Source of the DNA: Cephalotus follicularis
Lineage: Eukaryota > Streptophyta > Magnoliopsida > Oxalidales > Cephalotaceae
Assembly: GCA_001972305.1 (NCBI GenBank)
Contig: BDDD01000341.1
Location: forward strand, 270,501 to 334,500
Reading direction: 5' to 3'
Length of the DNA stretch: 64,000 bases
Part shown: positions 1 to 11,503 of the stretch, piece after piece
Layout: every line of letters begins with the position of its first letter
Position numbering within the stretch: position 1 is the first letter of the stretch
Position numbers and translations under genes: made by a program
The notes under the pieces: model-generated
Told to the model about the DNA's origin: nothing
The model's database searches: none
What the model saw: the letters and a program-made list of their open reading frames with translations, nothing else

Positions 1-109
1 ATTTCGTCCCGAAATCTTAACATATATCAATCCGAAACAAATATCAGAAAAGACACACCAAGATGCATAACAAACGATTCGATTACCATAGCATAAGTTG
101 ACTTATCAG

Positions 110-1263
110 TCAAGCGAACTCCTCATGATTACCAAACAAAAACAAAACCAAAACAATACATGGTGTGTTCGCAGTCTGATGCGTTGTTAAGGCAAAAACT
201 CTACCTCCCACATTATGTTTCTCCACATCATTGCCATTTCCTCCTTTATTTCTCGTACGAGGATTTGGACAATCCTTAAAGAGATGACCCTTTTGTCCAC
301 AAGCGAAGCATGCCCCAGTGGCCTTGTAACATGTCCCAATCGGATGTCGTTTCCCACACGTATCACACACGAAAATCTGAACATTGGAGTTACCCCCATC
401 CTTATTCTGATTATGATCCCTTTTAGGCTATTTTCCTTCACCTTGTTGTTCAGAATTCTGTCCTCGAGAATCACACCTATTATGTTTCTTTTCTCCTTCT
501 TGCCGAGCTGCCTGAAAATCCAACCTCTCCAATTCAATATTCTTTGCAGCATTTGCTACTTCCGCCACATCAGCAAACCTGGAGTTTATCAGTTTTCCAT
601 TTGAACCTCTCTGCTTGCTCCAATGCAGACCCCGTCGCGGATCCAGCAAAACCCGCTAACCTAGTGAACCGGGCCAAAAACTCGGTGACTGATTCACCAT
701 CCTTCTGCCTAGTGTTAACAAACTCCCTTGCGTAAGCTTCCTTGTCAGCAGTGGGGAAATACTGCTGATAGAAAATCTCGCAGAACTCAAACCAGGTCAG
801 GGCATCAATGTAGTCTCCTCCCTTAGCCAACCTCAAAGTTTGCCACCATTTCTGAGCATCTCCTTCCAATTTATAAGCTGCCAACCTTACCTTTTGTTCG
901 TCATCACATCCTAACACATTAAAAATTTTCTCTGTGTGCGCAATCCAATGCTCAACCTCTACAGGGGTGAGGGCCGAACTAAATGACTGCGGCCTCTGCT
1001 TTTTGGAACCGCTCAAGCCAGACATATGTAGGAGTGTCAGACCGGTCCCCAGTCTCTCTACCAACCTGAACATCAGCTGGTGTATTTTCCGCCGCGACTT
1101 GTTCTTGGCGTCCTTGCCCTTGATTTTGCATAGCATGAATTAGTCGATCTATTTCTTGAGCAACTACCTGTCACACTAACTCTTCAACTGTAGGCTCATT
1201 TCGCACTTCTTCATGAGTCTCAGTCGGTTCGTTTCCTTGAGGGGAATTCCTTGCTCGTACCAT
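110..1263 (-). pseudogene. gag: gag of element A, broken
   Basis: Gag forms the virus-like particle that packages retrotransposon RNA in the cytoplasm. The best start is the ATG at 1263, about 155 bp past the primer site. The frame meets a TGA at 1173-1171 (codon 31) and shifts near 1010. The capsid-like core is well kept at about 1000-600, with the EHWIAHTEKIF, KLEGDAQKWW and FYQQYFP motifs typical of plant Ty3 gag. A second shift lies near 600-610. The C-terminal part holds a zinc knuckle of pattern CX2CX4HX4C (CFACGQKGHLFKDC, about 325-285). The residue run GRVFALT, usual just before protease, follows, and bases 1-109 hold a degenerate protease start. At least one stop and two shifts make it non-functional. 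Confidence 0.85.
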
Positions 1264-1418
1264 CTACGAAAAATAAATCCAAAACATAACACACAACAAA
1301 GAAACCAAGGTCGAAAAGACCAACACGTCAGAAAGATCACAACAAAATATCCTAACCCAAGGTCTACCCAATCTCACAGGTCAAACCTAGATAGGTCTTC
1401 TAAGGAAAGCAAAACTTG

Positions 1419-1430
1419 TCTCTGATACCA
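1419..1430 (-). other. Primer binding site of element A
   Basis: The minus strand reads TGGTATCAGAGA, matching the 3' end complement of initiator tRNA-Met. It sits 4 bases inside the LTR end at 1435, as expected for the start of minus-strand DNA synthesis. Confidence 0.9.
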
Positions 1431-1434
1431 TCTC

Positions 1435-4377
1435 TGTAACACCCCCGAAATGATGGGAGTCGTTACGGTTCCTAATCCGAGACTAAGCATAACCTATCAT
1501 ATAACATGGCTCAATTCTATTCCTTTTTATCAATTTATTAGCTTAGCATATATTCCTATTTAACTATAAATCAAGGTTCGCCTTTATTCTTACTATCAAA
1601 TTATTAACTCATCTTTAATTCAAATTGCGTGATGGTCTAAACATAACATTTATAATATAAGACATAGTCTGAAAACTTTATTCATAATCCGAAAACTTAA
1701 ACATAAACCAAAGCTGAAACATAATCCAAAGTCATAAACTGAAAGACATAATATTACTCAAATAGGGGTTCTAACATGACCATAAAATAACTAAGCAAAA
1801 ACGGTTCCATCTCCTAGGTGCTCCTTATCATAAGTGACATCTCGCACATCACACATTGCCCGGATGCTGTCCCAGAATACCTGTCGCATGGAAACAAAAA
1901 CGCGGCTGAGCAAACCTCAGTACGGATATAGAATCATAAAACATAAAACAATAATTTAAAAGATTAGAAAATACCTGAATCTTTAAAAATCATATACCTT
2001 AGATAAAATAATTTAATACGATTTTCAAAAAGCAAAAGTAAATAATCACACAATCAATTCAAAAGGAATATCTAATTTTCAAAGTGTTATTCAATTTCAA
2101 AACATAATCTAAGTTCAAAACAGTATCCAAATCAAACGTTCAAATTACTTTAACGTCAGCCAATTAAAGTTTTCAAAATAAAAACCTATCCGATTCCAAA
2201 ATCTCATCATAGAGATCCAAACATATAACAGAGACTTATCCGATTCCGATATCTCATTACCGAGATCCAAAGCGCATACACATATGCGAAGTTGCAAGGG
2301 GTTTGCAAGGCCCACATGCCAAACGGAAAGACGTGTACGGCACTACACAATCAGTCCCCAAAATACGATTCCTTAACATATCAGATACTAGAGTATACCC
2401 ATACGCCTCTATCACAAAATCGGATCCATAAATCCACCTCATGGGATTTATTCAAAACAAAGAGAGACGCCGTAGTCAAATCACACCGCTACGGAAGTGT
2501 CACGTCCCCGTGCCAGGCCCACGACGTGCCTATGGTACCTCCATAGGTAGGAAATATCTCTGTATATATCCTTTTTCAAAAACATTGCTTTATTTCTAAA
2601 AACAATTTAAAACGTAAACACATTTTTCTAAACGTTTTCTAGACATAGCAAAATAATTACATAGCATCAACTCATTTAATTTTCCACTATAAAGAGATGA
2701 TCGTATCATATTTCTTAACACATCATAGCATAAGAATAAATTCAAGAACATTAAATTCTCAAAATGTCAACTGACTTTTATTTTCAAAATAGTATCGAAT
2801 CATAAAAACATAGCCAGGTTCATAAAACAACAGGAATCACATTTGAATTCATTTCAGTAAAACCGAAGGAATAAGCCAAGAACAGAAAATCCGTACCTTA
2901 AGCGATCACAACAAAGATAGATGAAATGATCAACAATTTTAAAAGTCCCTCGAAGCACAAAAATCTAAAAGATGCAATATCATTCATATAAGCATTCAAG
3001 TATCACTTCCAAACATCAAACAGTAATTTAATAGTGTTTAAAACGGACTCCAAATCATTAGACAGACAAACGGATTACAAAACTTAAAACCAGAAAATTC
3101 ACTGGACAATTCCAGCTGACTGTATCAAGATCCAGTCGACTACTCAAAGGTGGCAGTCGACTGTGTGGCATAGGCAGTCGACTACTCATACTAGGTTGAA
3201 TCTAGTCGACTGTGATAGGGGGTCCAGTCGACTGTGCAAGGCAAAACAGTCGGCTATTTCATGAGGCAGTCGACTGTTCTGGGCGACAGAACAACAAAAA
3301 CAACTGTTTCAATTCCAATTTTCTGTCAAAACCATTTTTACTACATTACCAGATGATTTTAAACACTTACCTAGGTCTTATGTGACTTAACAGTTGCATT
3401 CAAACATCCAGAATCAAAAGTTCATGCAATGGGTGATCTTTCTTTAAAGAGAAGCAATTTCAATTTATTGCATGCATGCTTATATGATCAAGTTTCTCTC
3501 ATTAATCATTATCCTTAATAAAAACCAGTATGTATCATCTACCTAATGCATGTCGACAGGTCCAGTAGCCATGGTTGAAGAAATCAAACAAACCACACAA
3601 GCAACCAACATGAACAAAAAACCAACATCCAAGTTAAACCATAACAATAGAGAAACAAACCTGATATGATGAACAAAGAAGCACAAAACAGTCTCCAAAC
3701 TTGCAGGTTAGGCTACCAGGAGATAGATAAACAATGGAGGCACAAACAATGCATAATGACATACATATACAATATGGGAAAGGCAATTTAGGTCATGGTA
3801 AGGCAAAATGGAAATCAAAATCTGTTATGATAAGGAAAAGGAGCAAAATTTCGGGATTGAAGGAGAGGAAGAAGGAAAGAAATCAGTTTTGTGAGAGGGA
3901 AAGGGAAGAAAAAAGGGAGAGAGAGGGAAGAAAATAGGAAATAAAAATAAATTGTCATAATACTCTTATTTTGCCATATTAATATTAAAACTAATTTATA
4001 ATACAAACCATTGATTTTATCTTTCCCATAATCCCTATTCCAATAATTTATCAAAAGCCCAAAGATGGTATTTATTTAGCCTAAGTCATAAAAACCCAAA
4101 AATTATAATATCATATATCTCATAAATTAAAATATACCGAAATAACAATAAAACTGATATTATATTTATACAAAATATAATTCAATTAATTTTACTTATT
4201 CATGTACATAGTCCAACCAATATTCAACAGCCCAAAATTAACGTCTTTAAGCCTAAAACATAAAAGCCCAATTAAAGTTGACCAACCATATAATAAAATA
4301 AAATTCCAAAATATGCACAGCAACATAAAATCAAACAATAATCCGAAAATAAGCACACGAACAAACGGGGTATTACA
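1435..4377 (-). repeat. 5' LTR of element A
   Basis: The boundaries are TGTAACACCCCC at 1435 and GGGGTATTACA ending at 4377, so both ends have the TG..CA form and a short inverted repeat. The inner boundary abuts the primer site. At 2943 bp this is a long LTR of Tekay size. It contains a palindrome array at 3113-3276. A possible minus-strand TATA sequence (GATATATACA) lies at 2561-2570, but I cannot confirm it as the promoter. No coding capacity is evident. Confidence 0.85.
3113..3276. repeat. Phased CAGTCGACTG palindrome array (LTR A)
   Basis: Eight 10-bp sites matching or nearly matching the palindrome CAGTCGACTG start at 3113, 3133, 3154, 3175, 3203, 3225, 3247 and 3267. Steps are 20, 21, 21, 28, 22, 22 and 20 bp. 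Four sites are exact on at least nine bases each side of the core, and the others differ by one to three bases. The spacers between them share no obvious sequence. Confidence 0.9.
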
Positions 4378-5820
4378 ATTTAAATGGTTGTACTAGAGCC
4401 TTAGGGTGTCCCAGGAATTTACCATCGTGCTAGATTTTAAACCGGACTTTTCGGTCCCACCTGATTATCATAATTGTTAATATATTTTAGACATGTTTCA
4501 TTTAGTGGGAGGATAGCATTTTGGAGATGCTAATTTGCATGAGCGATTGGATTTGTTGGACAATTGTCACCTCATGAAGGTGTAGTCTTGGCATCACCAC
4601 ATTCAAGCATTCTTGTCAAAGGTCATGCGTGTAGCAATTAATCACATGGGTGTATATGAAGAAATATCAAATTGAGAGATATGGGCATTGTGTGCATATA
4701 TATGAGGAGGCCAAAATTGGCTTGCGCAAGGCACAAGTTCGGCCGCCAGTCTCTTGTCTTTTTATGCCAATTCAAATGTAGCCAAACATCTAGCGTAGAA
4801 TACTCAAGACCCATGTGAAGGAATGGGCACAAGTATGGCATTATATGACAAGTATGGCATTATATGACAAGTATGGCATGAGGCATGGTGCTTACTCCTT
4901 CTTGTCTCTTTGATTTCTCTTTAGGCCGGCCTTATGAGAGTGAGAGAGAGACTTAGAGTCATACATTAGTAAAATTACAAACTCTTTCTCTCTTTTAGAG
5001 CCTTGGCCTAACTCTCTTTCTTCTCATGTTCTTCTTTAGTCCTCTATTGGTAGCCATTGAAGGAAAGAGCTTAGAGCTCTTAAGAAGAAAGTTAAAACAC
5101 ACACATCTCCTATCACTCTTTCCTTTGATCACTATAGGTGGAGTTACTTTACATATTGTATTGTAACTTTATCTATTTTGGTCACTAGCTTGGGCATTGG
5201 AACTCTCCATACAACTAGGTTCCTTGGATATCATTTTGTCCTTGGATAGCCTTACATGGTATGAGATTGTAAGTTCTGAAATTTTGTGTGTGTGTAACCT
5301 TTAAAGTTTCAGCCCTTTGGTGGATCTTTTTGGTCACGGCTTGGAGGTGCCTTGGAGCTCAAGTCTTGGAGCTTGGAGAATAGGATAAGAACCTTAAAGT
5401 GTAGAGGGAGCATTCTTGAAGGAAGGAGCCATCACTTTTGGTAATGAAATCTTAAAATCCTTCTTGATTTTCTCACTTTGTGGTTTCGGGTATAGCTAGG
5501 GCTTCATGGTGGAACCCTAACCAAACCCTTTGGGATTGTTGTTGAGACCCAAACGAAACCCTTGTTGTTTGGTTCCTTGATGCCCACAGGTTCACTAGGG
5601 TTTGCTAGGTAAACCCTAGGCCTGTTGATGCTTGGACCCGAAGCTAAGGTTATGGAAACCCTAGCTTCACCCGTGAGCTTCATTGCTTGCTTGACATGTT
5701 TATGGTTCAATTGGAGATTAATTTGTGATCCTAGGACTACTATGGACATTTATGGACATAGAGAAATGGTCAGAAGGTCGTACTGGAGTGGTCTCCGGGA
5801 CCAGTCTCTAATGATTTAGT
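4378..5820 (+). repeat. LTR-like remnant B, related to the LTR of element K
   Basis: No coding region is supported. Around 5330-5530 the sequence resembles 62860-63040 in the LTR of K: both have cttgaaggaa(g/a)gagccatcac, then a gtaa, then a tttgtgg..tcgg stretch and gctaggg followed by ccaaaccc. The order of features is the same. I infer a decayed LTR of the same superfamily of sequences in plus orientation. Neither boundary nor a duplicated target is clear. Confidence 0.5.
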
Positions 5821-6762
5821 CAAAGTTTTTTCATTGTGTACACGTGTTGGAGTGTTTTTGGTTTGTTGGCGAAGTTGATTATGCATATACTGTGATGATT
5901 GCATGAGTTGTAGAGAGAAAAAATAACTAACCCCTTTGAATACCGTGGTTGGGGCTATTTATAGGGGAAATAATGCCGCCCAAAAATCGGTTTTGCCCCT
6001 ACCAACTGCCCCTGAGTAAAGACCTTTTAGTAATTCGCTTTCCTTACCATTAATTGCCTGCAGGTCAAGTCAGTCATTCCTACTCAGAATTTGGTAGTTG
6101 TCAGACCTGTCAAGTTTGCCATTAAGAGCCCTCAAGTCTAATTTATGGTAATGGTTGAGAGAAGAACTCAGCAAACTTCCCAGGCTGGTTTGCAGGTGAG
6201 AAAGAGTGTCTGAGCAGGGAATCTTCTTTGATGGATGATATGAGCTCGGATAGATAAGATGATCTCGAGACGGATAGAAGGGATTACCTTTCTTACTTTG
6301 ATGAACTTCGCATACGCGTCTTAGCTCTGAGATAGACAATCCAATCATCATCACTTGTTAAAAATGTTTAATCGATGAAATCAATAAGAACGCCCAATGT
6401 GTATTGTGTGTCACATTCGAAATATACATGGCAAATAAAATTAGAATATTGACATTTATTGTGTCATATAGGTTAAACTTGAAGATGTTCGAAAAAAAAA
6501 AGTAATCATAGTGATGTATTTGATGTGATTTTAAAAGTTTGGTAACCCAATAAATTAAATTTAAAATGCGGTTATCTAAGTGAATATTTGGTCAAAGTTT
6601 AGTGAATAACCAAGTACATTTATTAAATTTTTTTCCGTTTTAAAAGTTGTATTATAAATCTTAAAAGCAAACAAAAAAAAGAATTGAATAAAAAAAAACT
6701 GAGAGATCTTAAAAAGAGGATAAAATGGGAATCTTTTGTCAAACAAATAAAAAATTGTTTTT
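5821..6762. other. Unassigned stretch with a minus-strand promoter-like motif
   Basis: No gene is supported here. At about 5950-5967 the minus strand reads CCCTATAAATAGCCCC, a strong TATA-type plant LTR promoter motif, so 5821-6360 may be a minus-strand LTR fragment. I find no matching second copy in the window. From about 6380 the sequence is AT-rich host-like DNA, with A and T runs, leading to the insertion site of element C. Confidence 0.35.
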
Positions 6763-6767
6763 GTTTT

Positions 6768-7658
6768 TGTTGATACAAAAAATCTTCCTTCAACAATACC
6801 CTACGTGGAGGGCTTTTATTTGTTGAGGGAAATGTTGTTTGAATGCTCCGAGATGAAGGTTGAGGGTAACTGCATGTATGATTTTCCCTGCATAGAAGAG
6901 CAAATACATTGAAGGTCCAGGAGGATGTTCTCCCGGGGACACTCCGACGCTCATGTTAAGGTTTGCACAGAGAAAACAAGGTTCTTTTAGGTATAAAAAT
7001 GGCTGACCTTTATTCTGACTATTGAACTAGTATTTATAGTGTAGGATTGTAACTGTCTGAGCGTGTATTTCGGAGCTGATGTGTATCCGCTAAGGAAATG
7101 ATAAGGATCTCTGTCATTTCCCTTGATCTCTGCCGGATTTGGTGGTGCTTTCCCCATATGATGTCTATCATATTTTATCTTTCCATACAGGAAGATATGG
7201 ATCCCTGGAATGTAGGCTAACTTAATGGACTTATTCCATAAATGAAGAGGAGGTCCTCTACAACAGGGCTACCGAGGAGGCGAACCATTGTAATACTGCC
7301 GAGGTGGTCAACCTCTTGCTTCTCTTTCGCTTCAAGGTCTTCAACATCAGGAGTTTCTCCATAGACTTGTGCTTGAGGTGGGTGGTCCTCTGCTATGTAG
7401 CCGAGGAAGAGGTCTTCTACAGTGCATGTGAGGAGATTCTCAGCACTGATGCTACAGAGGGGGTGGTCTTCGCAAAGCAACCACGGGGTGGTTCCTCGGC
7501 ACCTATGCTGAGGAGGAATTCTTAACCTGTTGATGTTTTCACAGTTAATGAGTTTCCTCAACTCATAGTCATATAAGCCTTAATGCCTCCAGACACTTGG
7601 CGATGTCCACGGGGGGACACGTGTCGTTCCTGTTATAGATAGGTTTTCCCCCACATCA
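6768..7658 (-). repeat. 3' LTR of element C
   Basis: It begins TGTTGATACAAAAAATC and ends CCCCCACATCA on the plus strand and aligns along its length with 17143-18016. It is 891 bp against 874 bp for the other copy. A minus-strand TATA box (CTATAAATA) lies at 7031-7039. Small open frames inside it recur in both LTR copies and have no recognisable domain. Confidence 0.92.
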
Positions 7659-7662
7659 TATG

Positions 7663-7670
7663 CCCCCCCT
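7663..7670 (-). other. Polypurine tract of element C
   Basis: The minus strand reads AGGGGGGG just before the 3' LTR start at 7658, the position used to prime plus-strand DNA synthesis. Confidence 0.8.
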
Positions 7671-8190
7671 GGTCCTTCTTCTCTAGTCGTGGCAGAGGAG
7701 GGGGATCAGAGTTGAGAGTTAAGACTCAGCCAGTCCTCCATCGTGTCTCTTCATGGTCTGAGATTAACTGCTATAATTTTTTGCCCCACCAAAGCTTCTT
7801 TGGTTTGATGGACCAGTACATTTTGGCCCAAATCCATAACCATTATGAAGCGTGTAGAGTACGATTTACACTTGGCATTCTTTACACATTTCCCACCTCT
7901 GTCTTTTCGTTTCCCGCGTCTGATCTGCAGGCTCGTTTCTCCGCCATCTATGTGGTTTGGAGGGCTAGGATTAGAGCTTCGAGTCTTTAAAAGGTGGATT
8001 CCTCACCAAGAAAAACTCTTCACCTTTTCAATTTCCCAACTTTGACTTCTCACTGAGAGCTTCACAGATTCACAGTGCCTTCAACCCTTCGTCTTACTAC
8101 TTTTTTGCCAAGATCTTTGGTAAGTGCCTGTTGTCTTTTTTGTTTTTCCAAGTTAATTTAGGATTGCCTTTGCTTCTTTTCCTTTGATAG

Positions 8191-8970
8191 TTGGCAAGAA
8201 CCAAGAAGACTATTAGGTCATCTCCTCCCTTAGAAGTCGAACCTCTGGCCATGGTGGTTCCCACCGCCGAAAGTCCCCTCACCTCTGAAGGCAGCTTGGG
8301 GGCTACGGTGGGTGACCCTGCTGCCGCCATCGCCGAGGCTGACACCCCAGCTTCGGATTGCTTTGGTGTTAGCACTCTCTCTCGCGATGATGTGTTAGAG
8401 CTTTCTCTAAAGTATAACTTCCCTACTGGGTTGAGATTTAGTCTCACCTCGGATCCTTGGATGGTTACTGAGAGTAGGGAGGGCCTCTTCACGGTCTTTG
8501 AAGGTGAGCTCTCCCACGGCTTAAGAGTCCCAGTGCTCTCTTTCGCCATCTCGGTCTTAGAGACATTTCATCTCCACCCTTCTGTTCTCCAACCTCAGTC
8601 TTGGAGCTTTATCATAGGCTTCCTGGCTAGATGTCTAGAATCTGAGGTGAATGCAACAGTGGGGCTGTTTAAAGAGTTCCACATCATCTCGTCCTCGCCA
8701 GGGGGGCAAAGGTATTTCTTCAAGTCTCGTTCCGGTACAAAAAAGCTTCTTTTGAACCCCACTAAGTCTATCAAAAATTCGAGGAGGAGGTACTTCCTCA
8801 TAAAGAACTTCGAAGGGTTCACCCCCTATGCCTGGTGTGATTCTATGGAAACACCACCTCTTAACAGGAGATCCCCTTTGACAACGACAGAGAACGTGGA
8901 CCTCGGTAAACTCTTGCACTTGGAGCCCGAGGAGGTGAACTCCACTGTGGTTGAGGATCGTCTGCTCTGA
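8191..8970 (+). pseudogene. Antisense ORF of element C, first coding part (gypsy-type transposon domain)
   Basis: This 259-codon frame runs opposite to gag-pol in the 3' part of the element. The protein resembles the plant family annotated as putative gypsy type transposon (Pfam Transposase_28 style): a variable acidic start, then GELSHGLRVP, SVLETFHLHPSVLQPQSW, the VGLFKEFHII segment and FLIKNFEGFTPY. The frame opens at TTG directly after a likely splice acceptor (ttgatag, 8182-8190), with a matching donor GTAAGT near 8120. The original ATG may have been TTG-mutated or lie in an upstream exon. Such additional ORFs are known from Tat elements, but their function is unknown. The frame ends at a TGA at 8968. 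Confidence 0.7.
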
Positions 8971-9183
8971 GTCGGGCTGAGCATAGTTCCTACCCGAGGA
9001 TCATACTCAGTAGATGTCAAGGACACCTCAGAGGGTGGGGGATCCCCAGATAAACCCATGCCCCAAGAGTTGGGGGAAAACTGTATAAAGCTTTCATCTC
9101 CTCCAGTTCTTGCCTTCGTATTTCTTCTGTTTTCTCACTACCCGTTGCCATGCTCCTAACCTTTTTACCTTTTTTTTGTGTAG

Positions 9184-10563
9184 CGATGACTTCTCAGCGA
9201 GGATTTGATGCACTCTTCAAAGCTACCAAGATCACCAATCCTTCGTCTGCTGAAGGATCCAAGCAGAAGGCCACCGCAGAGGGGGCCAAGCATAAGGAAA
9301 AGGATGGTGCCGAGGGGGCTAGGCAGAGAGTGAAGGCCGCTACCAAGGGGGCCAAGCAGATGAAAAAGGATTCTATGGTATCAAAGGAGAGGGGAACCAA
9401 GCGTCCTACTGGGGGGCGTTCCTCTGGCGTTCCTCCTAAGCCTCCAAGCAAAAAGGGGAAGCATGCGTCAGAGATCGAGGTCGAGTATGCTCTCGGCAGG
9501 ACTTCTAATAGCCCCATCATCTTGCCTCTTCCTCAGGATATAGAGAAAATGATTGAAGAGCTGGAGGAGGTAGGGAATGAGACCACCAGCTTGGACAACC
9601 TCGAGGTCCTATTTGCTCTCAGCTCTCTGTGCCTCTTTCATGATGAGCTGAAGGAGAGGAAAGACTGGACAAACAAGGATCTGATCCATAACTCCCTGCA
9701 GAGCCATTTCAAGGTAATAGGGATCCTCTCCTTGTATGCTTTCCATTCTTTTTATTATGTGCTTTCCTTTCTTCTTCTTACTTCTGTGTCTTTCTTGCAG
9801 GCTCTGAATGATCATCACCTCTAGGTCAAAAAAATTTCGATCATCTTGGAGAGGTATGACAAAGCGAGGGAGGAATTGATGGTGGAAATGGAGACCTCGC
9901 GCTTGGCCAAGGCTAGGCTTGAGGATGTCCTTAAGGCCCAGGAGTCTGCTGTGGAGGAGAGGAACAAAGCCCTCATGGAGAGGGACCAAATGATAAAATA
10001 CCTCTCAAAGATCGGCAACCAGTACCAGACATTGCAAAAGAAGTTTGAAGACTACCTCAAAAGACAGGAGGAGCAGCGGGCTAAGGCAGTGGAGGATGCC
10101 CTGACGAAGTTAAGGTCCTCGGACGAATTCCAAAGCTTGATGAAGGCCTCCGTGGATGATTACAAAGCTTCAGAAGCCTTTGGTGATGAAGTCTTCAAGG
10201 AATCCGCCGAGTACTATAATCGGGGATTCTACACTTGCCAGAACTAGGTCAAAACTCTTCATCCCGAGGTTCCCTTGGGCGAGGTTGCCTACTACTCAGC
10301 TGCCAAGGCCTTCAACTACTACCCCGATGGTTATGAAGCCAAGGAGGTGAGGGCTGAAGAAGCCTTGGAAGAAAGAGCTGGGCAAAGGGGCAAAGTAATG
10401 GAAGAGGTGGCTAGCCTTGCCCCTGGTGCTGTGGTCGATCAAGAGTCCAAGGTAAAAGGGGACGGATTATCAGAGGCCATTCCTCCCTCGGATCCTGACT
10501 TGGCCTCTTCTCCTTTGGCACCTTCCTCGGAGCCTTTCGTTCCTCAACCTATTATGTCTTAGT
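9184..10563 (+). pseudogene. Antisense ORF of element C, coiled-coil C-terminal part
   Basis: Reading continues with MTSQRGFDALF at 9186, just after an acceptor-like tttgtgtag. A basic, Lys/Ala-rich repeat follows (four rounds of an EGAKQK-like unit, 9250-9370), then a segment ending at a donor at 9713/9714. After the intron the frame reads through a heptad-rich Glu/Lys/Arg region (9830-10130, coiled coil) to a Pro/Ser-rich end at 10560. Two in-frame TAG codons (9822-9824 and 10245-10247) both stand before GTCAAA, consistent with CAG to TAG changes. The architecture, an N-terminal domain plus a C-terminal coiled coil, matches annotated plant retrotransposon-like proteins. Its role is unknown. 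Confidence 0.6.
9714..9800 (+). other. Likely intron in the antisense ORF of element C
   Basis: The segment starts GTAATA after CAAG, has a long pyrimidine stretch, and ends TTTCTTGCAG. Removing its 87 bp keeps the coiled-coil frame upstream and downstream in phase, apart from a TAG 7 codons into the next exon. Confidence 0.65.
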
Positions 10564-11130
10564 TTTTTAGGATAGTTGTAGCTTGTGTTTTCCTTGTTTT
10601 TGCTTCCCTATTGTAATAGCTTTGGATTAATCTGCAATCTTTGAACTATTAATGGGAAACGAATTTTTTGTATCCTCGAATCTTGTCCATACATTTTCAC
10701 ACTGTATGCTTGAGCTTTGCATATATATATATATATGTGTGTGTGTGTGTTCATAATTCCCTTTAGAATTTTGTCTCAGTCTAACTTATAGACTCATGTA
10801 TGTATAATCACCTAAACTTTGTAGTCCACATAGGACACTTTGCCTGCAAAGCGCTTAGGTAATAGGACTTAGTCTTTAAGAGTTCTGTTGTGTTCGTAGA
10901 CTAAGTTTTTGGTATTCTCGAACAAGTTCCTATGGGTTTGCCAAGAAGGATACCGTCTGGTCCATCACGTTGTGAACCAAGTGGTCTGAGCTTGCAGTCC
11001 TCGTAGGGACACTTGTATTAAAGGGCTCAGTCCGACGAACTTGATCATTGCGAGTTCCCATGGATTCGCCTTTCGAGTCACGATTTTAGGTCTGGTTGGT
11101 CAAGTTCCTATGGTGTTGCTGACCAATGTT
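10564..11130. other. Non-coding spacer of element C between antisense ORF and pol
   Basis: No coding region is seen. It holds the 3' flank of the antisense ORF with polyadenylation-like AT-rich sequence at 10600-10690, and a dinucleotide repeat at 10720-10751. Confidence 0.6.
10720..10751. repeat. Compound (AT)n(GT)n microsatellite
   Basis: An uninterrupted AT run at 10721-10736 passes directly into a GT run ending at 10751. Confidence 0.95.
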
Positions 11131-11314
11131 TGCTCCCTGGGGAGTGTTAGTGCTTCCTTGGAAGTCTTTAGGTGCTCCTCAGAAGGAGTCTTTGTTGATA
11201 AATATAGAGATGCTCCTCGGAGGGAGTCTTTTGTGTGCTCCTCGGAAGGAGGCTTTTGTTCCTGCTCGGAATGAGTATTTAGGGTGCTTCTAGGGAGGAG
11301 ACTTTTAGTGCTCC
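11131..11314. repeat. Degenerate palindromic TGCTCC array in element C
   Basis: Eight units begin TGCT(C/T)C at 11131, 11151, 11173, 11211, 11236, 11263, 11285 and 11309. Most can fold on themselves, as in CTCCTCGGAGGGAG. Steps are 20, 22, 38, 25, 27, 22 and 24 bp. The spacing is looser than in the TCGA arrays of the other elements. Confidence 0.75.
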
Positions 11315-11503
11315 CTTGGGCGTCTATTGCCTTAGTCCTTTCGAGACCTCGGCTTGTCGTTTGTTCTCTGCTGAGAGAGTTGACTTATGGCTGTTTAGAG
11401 GTTTGAGGACATGAACATTAGGCCTTTGGTCCCTTGCAAACTTGGAACTATGATATTGAACACAAATTTTGAAAAATTCAAATTTATTCAGTACATCTTA
11501 CAA

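Larger units (their letters stand above)
1..4377 (-). mobile_element. Element A: Ty3/gypsy chromovirus, partial (window edge)
   Basis: Read on the minus strand, the order is a 2.9-kb LTR, a primer binding site for initiator tRNA-Met, then gag with a zinc knuckle and the start of protease running off the left edge. A long LTR, the Met primer site and a WW-containing gag are what Tekay/Del-type chromoviruses show. The second LTR and the duplicated target lie outside the window, so completeness cannot be judged. The five bases outside the LTR are ATTTA (4378-4382). Confidence 0.85.

Noticed and set aside
5504-5749. Minus-strand 81-codon frame in remnant B
   Set aside because: No domain, and it lies within LTR-like sequence that resembles non-coding LTR K.
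7304-7525. Plus-strand frame in the LTR of C (and 17661-17906) as a gene
   Set aside because: Both are the same LTR segment, low complexity and with no domain.
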